From Myxococcales bacterium (lineage in GTDB: Bacteria; Myxococcota_A; Polyangia; Nannocystales; Nannocystaceae), in contig JAAZXR010000025.1 in NCBI GenBank assembly GCA_014240065.1, positions 1-62,005 of the forward strand: DNA of 62,005 nucleotides, read 5' to 3'. Both the position numbers and the translations under genes were made by a program. How positions within the stretch are numbered: position 1 is the first letter of the stretch; each line of letters starts with the position of its first letter. Shown here one piece after another: positions 9,147-16,248 of the stretch. The notes under the pieces were generated by a model. That model had not been told where the DNA came from. It saw only the letters and a list, made by a program, of their open reading frames with translations, and ran no database searches.

Positions 9147-9452
9147 TCAGTCGCCATCGAGGATGTCGCGCACGGCCTGGACCTTGCCGTCGATGGAGCT
9201 GGCCTTGTCGGTGCGCGTGCCGAGCTTGACCGTTGTCGAAAGGCGCGGGCAGCCCTCGGCGTGCAGGGTCTCGTGCACGGTCTGAAGCGCCGCGAGCACG
9301 TCGGGGAGCGGACCCTCCACGTTGGTGCCGTAGGCGTGCAGGTGAACCTTGAGGCCGGACTCGGCGAGCAGCTGGTGGGCGCGGGCCACCTCGGCGCGGA
9401 CGCTGACGCTGCCGGTGAGGGGGATGACGCAGATATCGGCCACGGCGTGCAT
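9147..9452 (-). CDS. MTH1187-family thiamine-binding protein
   Basis: 101 residues, the full length of the family (DUF77, YkoF-like fold). Characteristic features are ADICVIPLTGSVSVRAEVARA at the start, then LHAYGTNVEGPL and LSTTVKLGTRTDK. Members form tetramers of ferredoxin-like folds and several bind thiamine or a related pyrimidine. The role in this organism is not shown: no thiamine biosynthesis or transport gene is next to it, and I see no TPP riboswitch upstream. It converges on the preceding gene and is followed upstream by a barrel-protein gene in the same direction, 52 bases away. The identification rests on conserved sequence pattern over the entire length. Confidence 0.85.
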   Translation of the reverse strand: MHAVADICVIPLTGSVSVRAEVARAHQLLAESGLKVHLHAYGTNVEGPLPDVLAALQTVHETLHAEGCPRLSTTVKLGTRTDKASSIDGKVQAVRDILDGD

Positions 9453-9504
9453 CGTTTAAGCCTGAGGTACCGTGGAGCGCTTCGCAAGCCGTGGCGGTGG
9501 CTCC

Positions 9505-10542
9505 CTACCAACGGACGCCGAGCCGGAGGCCGACGGTGAGCAATTGGGGGAGGCCGTTGGCGCCGTCGGAGATCGAAGAGAGGAGCCCAAAATAGCGGAT
9601 CTGGGCGCCCAGGCTCCAGCGCACACCGAGCAGCACGTCCACGGCGAGAGAGAGGTTGAATTGGGGGACCACAGTCGCTTCACAGGTGCCCTGCGCGCCG
9701 CAGGCCAGCCCGAAGTCGCACACACCGCCACTCAAGCACGGGCGGCCCCGCTGGCCGTCGACGAGTCCTTCTGGCGAGCTCATGATCATGCCGCCGCCGC
9801 CGACGTCGACGGTGCTGACGACGCGGCCCAAGTCGAGGGGGTAGACCAGCGAGGCGCCGAACAGCGTGGCGTGGTAGCGGCCTGCGCTCGCGATGGGCGT
9901 GCGTGGTGCGTCGGACTGCGACGAGGTCTCCTCGCCGACGGGGTGGGCCGAGTAGCTCGCGAGCAGGCGAATAAAGAGCCAACGAAGCGCGCGAAGCTCT
10001 GCTTCGATGGTGGCGCCGCCGCCGCGGCGTACCCGGTTCTCACGCCCGACCAACGGGGCCTTGATGGCGGCGTACTGGGGGCTCACCGTCAGTTGAAAGG
10101 TGCGGCGGGTGTTGGTGCGCCGAAATTTTGTGGGGGGTGGCGCTGCGCCACGATATGGACCCCATCCACCGAGAGGACTGCGCAGCTGTGGGGTCGAGTT
10201 GGGATCGGCAGGCCGGGGCAGGGGCTCGGGGCGGTGGCCGCGCTGTGAGGGCTCACGGGGCATTTCCTCCTGCTCTGCCTGCGCGGGGATCCGCGTCGTC
10301 CGCGGCGCGGCCGTGGGGCTTGTGGGAGCGCTAGGCGCGTCGTTCACGGGGCCGCTGGTTGCGGCGGGTTGTGTTGGGGCGGGGGCCGCATGGACGGCGC
10401 GGACGCGAGCGTGGGCGGGCCACGAAAGGCCCGCGAGGCAAGAGACGGTCGCGCCCCGCAGCGCACGACGCAGGATCCGCCGGCGCCGGCCCCCACCGCG
10501 ACGCCACGCACGCTGCTCGCGAGAACCCGAATAGCCGCCCAT
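9505..10542 (-). CDS. predicted outer-membrane beta-barrel protein
   Basis: 345 residues from ATG 10542. The N-terminus is strongly basic (RRGGGRRRRILRRALRG), then a hydrophobic stretch ending PAHARVRA, plausibly a signal peptide. A Pro/Ala-rich linker of about 90 residues follows. The second half shows alternating beta strands (FQLTVSPQYAAIKAPL, ATLFGASLVYPLDLG, LSLAVDVLLGVRWSLGAQIR) and ends LLTVGLRLGVRW, with the aromatic last residue usual for barrels. A Cys-containing loop (CLSGGVCDFGLACGAQGTC) probably carries disulfides. The frame is open further upstream but would run across the divergent gene at 10622. TATAAC lies only 7 bases before the ATG. Family unknown. Confidence 0.7.
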   Translation of the reverse strand: MGGYSGSREQRAWRRGGGRRRRILRRALRGATVSCLAGLSWPAHARVRAVHAAPAPTQPAATSGPVNDAPSAPTSPTAAPRTTRIPAQAEQEEMPREPSQRGHRPEPLPRPADPNSTPQLRSPLGGWGPYRGAAPPPTKFRRTNTRRTFQLTVSPQYAAIKAPLVGRENRVRRGGGATIEAELRALRWLFIRLLASYSAHPVGEETSSQSDAPRTPIASAGRYHATLFGASLVYPLDLGRVVSTVDVGGGGMIMSSPEGLVDGQRGRPCLSGGVCDFGLACGAQGTCEATVVPQFNLSLAVDVLLGVRWSLGAQIRYFGLLSSISDGANGLPQLLTVGLRLGVRW

Positions 10543-10621
10543 CCTCCCCGTTATAGCCCACTTCCCGGGTGGTTCGGGCCCACGGTGGACATCCTCCGCG
10601 GGAGTCGGTAGACACTCAACC

Positions 10622-11554
10622 GTGACTGAATCCTCACCGGAAGATGGCAACAAGCGGACGTCGCCCGGCGATGGGGCACCGGCGGAAGGCAAGCCGCTCC
10701 CGACATGGAATCGTAGCCGGACGAAGCGCAAGAAAGGCGCCACGGTGGACGAGGAGGACGCGTTCCAGCGTGGGATGCGGGAGGGATCGAAGGCGGCAAA
10801 GAGCCGCTGGCGCCTGCTCGTGCTGTCCGGTGTGGCGGCGGTCATGCTGCTCGGCGCGGGCCTGTTCGCCCTGAACAAGTCGAATGAGTCGGCGGCGGAG
10901 CGGACCCGCGCGTTGTCCAAGGTGGGCGCCATTGTCGGCCGTGGCGTGGTCGTGGACGAGGACCAGCTCCCCCCCGACCTGTCGCGGGCCACTCCCGATC
11001 CGCTGTTTACCTCGCAGGAGGCGAAGCAGGAGGCGTACGAGAACTACCTTTCGGAGCTGGAGTCAGACCAGAACGCATCCTCCCTGGCGCTCATGTTACG
11101 CGCCGCGGAGCAGCTTCGGCGCGGGGACTCCGAAGGCGCCGTGACGAATTACGACGCGTTCATCGCTGAGGCTGGTGACGACCACCCGTTGTTTTTCCTC
11201 GCCGCCGAAGGCAAGGGCATCGCGCTCGAGAACAGCGGCAAGCTCGATGAGGCGTTGAAGGTCTACGAGGGGTTGGCCGGCCGAAGAGGGTCCTTCTTCC
11301 GCGACATGGCGCTGTGGCACCAAGGCCGGACGCTCGAGGCGCTCGGACGGACGGAGGACGCGCGGGGTGTGTATCGCACCTACGTCGAAGAGTTCCCCGC
11401 GGAGGTGTCTTCACTCGCCCGCGAGCAGGTGCGTGAACGCCTCGAACAGCTCGATCCCGCCGCGCTCGACGCGGACACCCCGCCGACCGGGGCGGCTCCG
11501 GCCGACGACGCAGGCGCGGGGGTCGGGCCGAACGCGCCAAAAGCGGGAGGATGA
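10622..11554 (+). CDS. YfgM-like membrane-anchored TPR protein
   Basis: 310 residues from GTG 10622. A charged cytoplasmic N-terminus of about 60 residues is followed by one transmembrane helix (LLVLSGVAAVMLLGAGLFAL) and then periplasmic TPR-like helices, with repeats visible around ALMLRAAEQLRRGDSEGAV and IALENSGKLDEALKVYEGL. In E. coli, YfgM is an ancillary subunit of the SecYEG translocon working with the chaperone PpiD, and yfgM lies directly before bamB. The same order is kept here: the stop overlaps the start of the BamB-like gene (ATGATGA region). The resemblance is in architecture and gene order more than in clear sequence identity, so the YfgM assignment is an inference. Confidence 0.72.
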   Translation: MTESSPEDGNKRTSPGDGAPAEGKPLPTWNRSRTKRKKGATVDEEDAFQRGMREGSKAAKSRWRLLVLSGVAAVMLLGAGLFALNKSNESAAERTRALSKVGAIVGRGVVVDEDQLPPDLSRATPDPLFTSQEAKQEAYENYLSELESDQNASSLALMLRAAEQLRRGDSEGAVTNYDAFIAEAGDDHPLFFLAAEGKGIALENSGKLDEALKVYEGLAGRRGSFFRDMALWHQGRTLEALGRTEDARGVYRTYVEEFPAEVSSLAREQVRERLEQLDPAALDADTPPTGAAPADDAGAGVGPNAPKAGG

Positions 11555-12792
11555 TGCGAGCGTCGCGACCCAAGCCTCCGCGGTCGTCGCGTCGTGTGCG
11601 TCGTGTGCGTCGCGCGTCGCGTGGGCTCATGGTGTCGCTCGCGGCCTATGGGATGAGCTGCACCCCGCGCGGAGAGACCTCGTCGCTCCTGTATCCGGAG
11701 ACGGGCACCGCGGCGCGGGCTGTCGTCCAGGTGATCTACGCCGGTCAAGTATCGGCGCTCGACCAGTGGGTCTTGCGGCCCGACGAATACGGCGCGGTGG
11801 TCGTGGACCATCAGCGGAACTTGATCTATGTGGGCGGTCGAGAGGGCCGGCTGATCGCAGTTGGGATCGACGACGGGATCCCGCGATGGGAGCGTGATAT
11901 TGGCGGGTCGATCAGCGGCCATCCGCTGCTTTACGACGACCGACTGCTCCTGCTCGGGACCGACGACGGCGTCCTGCACGCCATCGATCTAGAGACGCAC
12001 GAGGACGTGTGGTCGTACACGACGGACGGGCTGCTCCGCACCGCGCCCATCGTCCTCAATGGCGTGGTCTACTTCTCAAATTCTCAAAATCGAGTGTTCG
12101 CGCTCGACGTCCGCACGGGGACTTGGCGTTGGCAGTACGAGCGACCCCAGCCGTCGGGGTTCACGATTTACGGGCGCGCTGGGGTCTCGCTTCAGTCCGG
12201 GAGCGACGTGATGGAAGGCGATATCTTGTACACTGGATTCGACGACGGCCGCGTCGTCGCGCTGGACACCTCCTCAGGTGAGGCGCTGGCGATCGCAGAT
12301 CTCTCCGCGATCATGGAGGATGAGTTCAGTGACGTAGACACGACGCCGCTGCTCGATGCCGATGAAGGGCAGGTGTTGGTCGCCGCCCAGAGTCGAGGCG
12401 TCCACGCCCTCAGCCCGGAGACACTGGAGGTCCAGTGGGTCGCGCCCGTCCAAGGGGTGAGCCACGTCAGCCACGGAATCGCCGGCACCTACGTCGCGGT
12501 GTCATCCCTCGAAGGGGTCGTCTGTCTACAACATGACGGGGCAGAGCGGTGGCGGGCTCGAATGAACCCAGGGGCCCTCTCTCGACCCGCCTTGGTGGGA
12601 GAGACCCTGTTCGTCGCCCACTCAGAGGACGGACTGCTCGCCCTCGACGCGCGCACTGGGGAGCTCCTCGCCGGCTTCGACGTGGGATCTGGGATGACGG
12701 CGCCGCCGACCTTCGACGCCGAAGATCGCCGCCTCTACGCGACCTCGAATCGAGGTCGGCTATTTGTCTTCCGCGTCGAAGACGACATCTAG
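11551..12792 (+). CDS. BamB-like PQQ-repeat beta-propeller lipoprotein
   Basis: 413 residues. A very Arg-rich leader (RRVRRVRRASRG) precedes a hydrophobic segment and a probable lipidated Cys (AYGMSC). The remainder is a series of PQQ-type propeller blades with the AxDxxTGxxxW signature, for example LIAVGIDDGIPRWERDI, LHAIDLETHEDVWSYTT, VFALDVRTGTWRWQYE and LLALDARTGELLAGFDV. BamB is the propeller lipoprotein of the outer-membrane protein assembly (BAM) complex, and its place right after a YfgM-like gene supports that role. Other PQQ-repeat lipoproteins exist, so the assignment is likely but not certain. Its last 33 bases overlap the end of the convergent gene. Confidence 0.8.
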   Translation: MMRASRPKPPRSSRRVRRVRRASRGLMVSLAAYGMSCTPRGETSSLLYPETGTAARAVVQVIYAGQVSALDQWVLRPDEYGAVVVDHQRNLIYVGGREGRLIAVGIDDGIPRWERDIGGSISGHPLLYDDRLLLLGTDDGVLHAIDLETHEDVWSYTTDGLLRTAPIVLNGVVYFSNSQNRVFALDVRTGTWRWQYERPQPSGFTIYGRAGVSLQSGSDVMEGDILYTGFDDGRVVALDTSSGEALAIADLSAIMEDEFSDVDTTPLLDADEGQVLVAAQSRGVHALSPETLEVQWVAPVQGVSHVSHGIAGTYVAVSSLEGVVCLQHDGAERWRARMNPGALSRPALVGETLFVAHSEDGLLALDARTGELLAGFDVGSGMTAPPTFDAEDRRLYATSNRGRLFVFRVEDDI

Positions 12793-13857
12793 CGCGCGCA
12801 TTTCTTGGATAGCGGCGGCGATGGCGGGCGGCGTCGCGGTGAACGCAGATCGGCGCACGCGCCGGATCGAACCATCCTCGAGCGTGAGATAAACGTCGCC
12901 CCGTGATTGTCTGGCCTCCGGCCGCGGGATCGCGTCTGCCAGCGCGGGGATTCGGATCGTCGCCCAGCGGACCCCGGCGTCGGCCACGGTGATCTGAAAG
13001 AGGGCGTCGCCTCCCTCACGGCCGATGTACGAGGACTGAAGGCATACGCCTCGCCGCTCGTCGCAGGTCCACCCTCGGACTGTGGTGATCTGGAACGCGG
13101 GGACATGGCCCGCGACGATCAGTCCGGCCTCTTCCGCGAGCACCGTCAGCGATCGCAGGCACGAACGACGGGGCGCGACGCCGCTCCCATCCGAGCGCGG
13201 GGAGCCGTCGGCTGTAACCTCACAGCGATCGATGTGGCCGAGGACCACGAGGTGCGCGTCGCCGCCGATCTCCACGGAGCGCGCGGTGGGGGCGTGGAGG
13301 GTCGCGGGAGGCGCGGCGAAGAGGAGCACACGGCTCGCGAGGGGGCGGGCCAGGACGCCGCGGGTTCGATTCGCGCGGACGATGTCGTCGAGGCCCACGG
13401 GGATCGCTCGCAGGTCTTGAGGATCGTCGGACAGGGTGTGGACGCTGACCGCCGTCACCCGGGCGCGGCTTCGGAGGGATCGAGCCGTCGCCGGGGCGGC
13501 GGCCGTGGGGTCGAATCCTTCGACGGAGGGGGGGCGGGGGGCAGGTGCTCCGTACAAGGTCCGGGAGATCCACGCCCACACCGAGGCGAGCGACTTGACC
13601 GTCGCCACGGGCACGACGTCGCTGTCGAGGTGGAGAGGAGGCGGCGGCACACCGTCGGCGGGGGCGAGCTCGTCGCGTGCGCTCAAGCGCGCCTCCGCGG
13701 GCCCTCGCAGCGCCGCACCGAGCAGATAGATCGTGGTCGCCTCGTGCGGTGAAGGCTCGGCGGCGGCCGGCGTCGGAGCGAGCGACGTCGCGAGCGCCAG
13801 CGACGAAGCGACGACCCACCCTGCAGGCGAAGGTCGGCCGCCACGAGAGGGCGTCAC
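12760..13857 (-). CDS. secreted protein of unknown function
   Basis: About 365 residues from GTG 13857. The frame is open to 14130 but would then run over the end of the peroxiredoxin gene. The GTG start gives a good signal peptide (GWVVASSLALATSLAPTPAA, cleavage near AAAEPS). The mature part is rich in Pro, Ala and Arg with several Val-rich strands (LASRVLLFAAPPATL, DAHLVVLGHIDRCEV, AGLIVAGHVPAFQITTVRGW). It includes Cys residues likely to be paired in the export compartment. I recognise no family or catalytic motif. It is 115 bases downstream of the peroxiredoxin gene in the same direction and overlaps the 3' end of the bamB-like gene by 33 bases. Confidence 0.65.
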   Translation of the reverse strand: MTPSRGGRPSPAGWVVASSLALATSLAPTPAAAEPSPHEATTIYLLGAALRGPAEARLSARDELAPADGVPPPPLHLDSDVVPVATVKSLASVWAWISRTLYGAPAPRPPSVEGFDPTAAAPATARSLRSRARVTAVSVHTLSDDPQDLRAIPVGLDDIVRANRTRGVLARPLASRVLLFAAPPATLHAPTARSVEIGGDAHLVVLGHIDRCEVTADGSPRSDGSGVAPRRSCLRSLTVLAEEAGLIVAGHVPAFQITTVRGWTCDERRGVCLQSSYIGREGGDALFQITVADAGVRWATIRIPALADAIPRPEARQSRGDVYLTLEDGSIRRVRRSAFTATPPAIAAAIQEMRALDVVFDAEDK

Positions 13858-13972
13858 GTCGGATCGGGCGCGGGATCCGCGACGCCCGCGAGCCCGACGC
13901 GTGCCGAGGAGCGCGCCGCGGCGCGGCCGATCCCCGTTCTCCTGCCTCTCCTCCGCTTGATCCAATGGCTGT

Positions 13973-14737
13973 TCAGCGCAACTCCTCAAGCACCTGGGCG
14001 GCGTGACCGTCGGCCTTTCGTACGGGTTGGAAGACTCGCTCCACGCGGCCGTCTGGACCGATGATGAACGTGCTGCGGATGATGCCCATATAGGTTCGTC
14101 CGTAGTTGGACTTCTCTCCCCACGCGCCAAAGGCGGCGCTCACAGTCTTCTCCGGATCGGTCAGCAGCACGATCGAGAGTTTGTGCTCGTCGCGGAACTT
14201 CGCGTGTGATTGGAGCGAATCAGGGCTCACGCCGAGGACGGAGATATCGAGGGCTCGAAAACCGTCAAGTTCGCTGAACTGGCACGCCTCCTTCGTGCAC
14301 CCGGGGGTGTTGTCACGTGGGTAGAAGTAGATGACGTAGCGTCGGCCCAAGAGATCATCATTGTTGTAGGTGGACCCGTCGTCCGCTGGGAGCGAGAAAG
14401 CCGGCACCATGTCACCGACGCTGATCGAGGCCGGTGGTGGACCCGCAGGCACCTCTGGGATCAACGCGAGCTGCTCGGGAGCGGTCGTCTTTTTGGTCAC
14501 CTTCTTTTTGGCGGGCGTTTTTTTGGTCACCTTCTTTTTGGCGGGCGTTTTTTTGGCGGCCTTCTTTTTGGCGGCCTTCTTTTTGGTCACCTTCTTTTTG
14601 GTCGGCTTCTTTTTGGTCGGCTTCTTTTTGGCAGCCTTCTTTTTGGGAGCCGTCTTTTTGGAGGCCTTCTTTTTGGAGGCCTTCTTTTTGGAGGCCGTCT
14701 TTTTGGTGGTCTTCTTCGCGGACTTCTTCTTTGCCAT
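13973..14737 (-). CDS. PrxQ/BCP-type peroxiredoxin with a histone-H1-like Lys-rich N-terminal tail
   Basis: 254 residues from ATG 14737, preceded by GAGGAA 8 bases away. Residues 1-86 are almost entirely Lys, Ala, Thr, Pro and Ser in KKxxKK repeats, like the tails of histone H1 or bacterial AlgP/HC1 proteins. Residues 105-254 form a complete thiol peroxidase of the BCP/PrxQ class: YFYPRDNTPGCTKEACQFSE holds the peroxidatic Cys147 and a resolving Cys152 five residues later, the atypical 2-Cys arrangement. Later strands are normal (VLGVSPDSLQSHAKF, FIIGPDGRVERVF). The enzyme reduces hydroperoxides using thioredoxin. The tail would bind nucleic acid, so this could be a nucleoid-associated peroxidase (inference). 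Confidence 0.92.
   Translation of the reverse strand: MAKKKSAKKTTKKTASKKKASKKKASKKTAPKKKAAKKKPTKKKPTKKKVTKKKAAKKKAAKKTPAKKKVTKKTPAKKKVTKKTTAPEQLALIPEVPAGPPPASISVGDMVPAFSLPADDGSTYNNDDLLGRRYVIYFYPRDNTPGCTKEACQFSELDGFRALDISVLGVSPDSLQSHAKFRDEHKLSIVLLTDPEKTVSAAFGAWGEKSNYGRTYMGIIRSTFIIGPDGRVERVFQPVRKADGHAAQVLEELR
14490..14735 (-). repeat. tandem 15/30-bp repeats encoding the Lys-rich tail
   Basis: The DNA for the peroxiredoxin tail is built of 15-bp units of the form CTTCTTTTTGGxxxC (plus-strand reading). Two perfect 30-bp copies lie at 14491-14520 and 14521-14550. Such arrays change copy number by slippage, so tail length probably varies between strains in steps of 5 or 10 residues. Confidence 0.85.
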
Positions 14738-14830
14738 GACGTGGTTCCTCGTGTTTGCGTGTCGCGTGCAGCGCCGCGAGGGGACGAATATACCCCCAAC
14801 GGCGCCGTGGGAAAGGGGCTCTTGCGGGTT

Positions 14831-14859
14831 TTGCATCTCGCGAGACGGGTCGGTACAGT
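14831..14859 (+). promoter_or_regulatory. candidate promoter for the lipoprotein at 14900
   Basis: TTGCAT (14831-14836), 17-base spacer, TACAGT (14854-14859), giving a leader of about 34 bases. The -35 match is only partial. On the other strand TATATT (14787-14792 region) could serve the peroxiredoxin gene, but no -35 box is evident. Confidence 0.3.
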
Positions 14860-14899
14860 TACGCCTCCAACCCGTCCCTTCGACAGGCATTTTGCACCC

Positions 14900-15664
14900 A
14901 TGGCCATCCAATCCGCTCCCGTCCTCTCCTCTTCGTTTTTCCGCCTCGCGTCGACATGTGGGTTGGCCGCGGTTCTCATCAGCGGGTGTACGCCGGCGGA
15001 TCCCTCCGTTGCGGAGAAACTCGAAGAGGCTGCGAAGAAGGACGCGGAAGAGGCGACCCGCGCTGTAAAAAAGAGGGAGCGACCGAGTGACAAACTTCCT
15101 CCCCCCACCGCGGACGAGTTTCGGGCGTGGGATCGCGTCGATCCGGAGGGTGAGAAGCATCTTTATAAGTGGGACAAGAAGAACCTAAAGAAGATGCAGA
15201 CCTACTGGGATGAGCTTCGCTGCTTCGAGCAGCGCATGACGAAGGAGGGAGACGCGGCGCTCGGGGCCGAGCCGATGACACCGGTGTGGGAGAAGTGGCA
15301 TCAGTTCAAGGGCGGCTTCATCCCGTTCATTAATGGGTGGCAGCAGCGGCTGTTTGCCAATGAACCGCGGATTCTGGAGAAGTCGAAGTTCATCGGGAAC
15401 ATCATCGAGGCGCACGAGCTTGTGATGAACGGGTTACCGAAGGCCTACAACCAAGGGGATGACCTCGAATTGAGGAAGGCCAGGGCGCGATGGACCATCG
15501 TGAATGACAAGGTGAAGGCCTATGTCGAGCAGCTTGGCGGCACGTGGCATGAGGTGGATCCAGAGAACGCGAAGGCGCAAAAGAAGTGGGATAAATTTTG
15601 TGAGAAGGCGCTGAAGCCACCGAAGGAGCCGAAGGGGCCGAAAAAACGCACGAACTCCATTTAG
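14900..15664 (+). CDS. lipoprotein of unknown function
   Basis: 254 residues from ATG 14900. A clear lipoprotein signal (FFRLASTCGLAAVLISGC, lipobox LISGC) is followed by a charged helical stretch (EKLEEAAKKDAEEATRAVKK) and then a helical, Trp-rich domain (LRCFEQRMTKEG, WEKWHQFKGGFIPFINGWQQ). The C-terminus is Lys/Pro-rich (KPPKEPKGPKKRTNS). The frame is open far upstream, but that portion is the antisense of the peroxiredoxin repeats and is not coding. It heads a same-direction run with the CcmH-like, FHA and SUKH-TPR genes, separated from the next start by 52 bases. No family recognised. Confidence 0.8.
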   Translation: MAIQSAPVLSSSFFRLASTCGLAAVLISGCTPADPSVAEKLEEAAKKDAEEATRAVKKRERPSDKLPPPTADEFRAWDRVDPEGEKHLYKWDKKNLKKMQTYWDELRCFEQRMTKEGDAALGAEPMTPVWEKWHQFKGGFIPFINGWQQRLFANEPRILEKSKFIGNIIEAHELVMNGLPKAYNQGDDLELRKARARWTIVNDKVKAYVEQLGGTWHEVDPENAKAQKKWDKFCEKALKPPKEPKGPKKRTNSI

Positions 15665-15716
15665 GGGCGAGGTCGGGGCACCTGACACGGTGTTCATGGG
15701 TAAACGCGAGGACACG

Positions 15717-16193
15717 ATGATCATGGCTGCAAGTTGGGCCCCGCCTGGGGTGGGTGGCGAGCCGTCCCTGGCCGCGGAACAGATCGTCCAGTCGCTCAGC
15801 CATGAGCTGATGTCACCCTACTGTCCTGGGAGGACGATCTCCTCGTGTCCATCTCCCAACGCTCGCAAGCTTGAGGAGTTTATTTTAGAGGAGGCGAGCA
15901 ATGGGAAATCGAAGGAGCAGATCGAGCAAGAACTCGTTGCCACCTTTGGTCGGCAGAAACTTGGGTCGCTGACGAGCCCCGCGGTGCTTGGTTTCGCCGG
16001 TGGCATCGGGTTGATCGCCGCGATCGCCATCGCGGTCCTCGGTCGTCGGTGGCGCCGGGGCCTGGCGATCCGCGAGCACGGCGCGGGCGAGTGGGCGCAG
16101 ACAGGCTCCACGCCCGGCGCCGGGGCGGCCGCGCCGTCGGATGATGAGTTGGACCGTCTCAGCGATGCGTTGGACGAAATTGAGGAGTTTTAG
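15717..16193 (+). CDS. CcmH/NrfF-like cytochrome c biogenesis domain protein
   Basis: 158 residues from ATG 15717, with GCGAGG 5 bases upstream; GTG 15690 and ATG 15696 are also in frame. The N-terminal domain matches the CcmH fold: ELMSPYCPGRTISSCPSP has two Cys, but spaced C-x7-C rather than the C-x2-C of classical CcmH. The family helix pattern LEEFILEEASNGKSKEQIEQ follows, then a transmembrane helix (AVLGFAGGIGLIAAIAIAVL) and an acidic tail ending DELDRLSDALDEIEEF. CcmH reduces or presents apocytochrome Cys for heme attachment. No other ccm gene is seen nearby, and no signal peptide is obvious before the domain, so topology is unclear. Confidence 0.72.
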   Translation: MIMAASWAPPGVGGEPSLAAEQIVQSLSHELMSPYCPGRTISSCPSPNARKLEEFILEEASNGKSKEQIEQELVATFGRQKLGSLTSPAVLGFAGGIGLIAAIAIAVLGRRWRRGLAIREHGAGEWAQTGSTPGAGAAAPSDDELDRLSDALDEIEEF

Positions 16194-16248
16194 GGGGTTG
16201 GGCCGCGGGCTTGTGCCGCGTGCTCGGTTGACGTAAGCGGGTGGTTGT

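Noticed and set aside
14490-14735. Regularly spaced repeats that could suggest a CRISPR or VNTR element
   Set aside because: The units are contiguous, without unique spacers, and encode the Lys tail in frame. It is a coding repeat.
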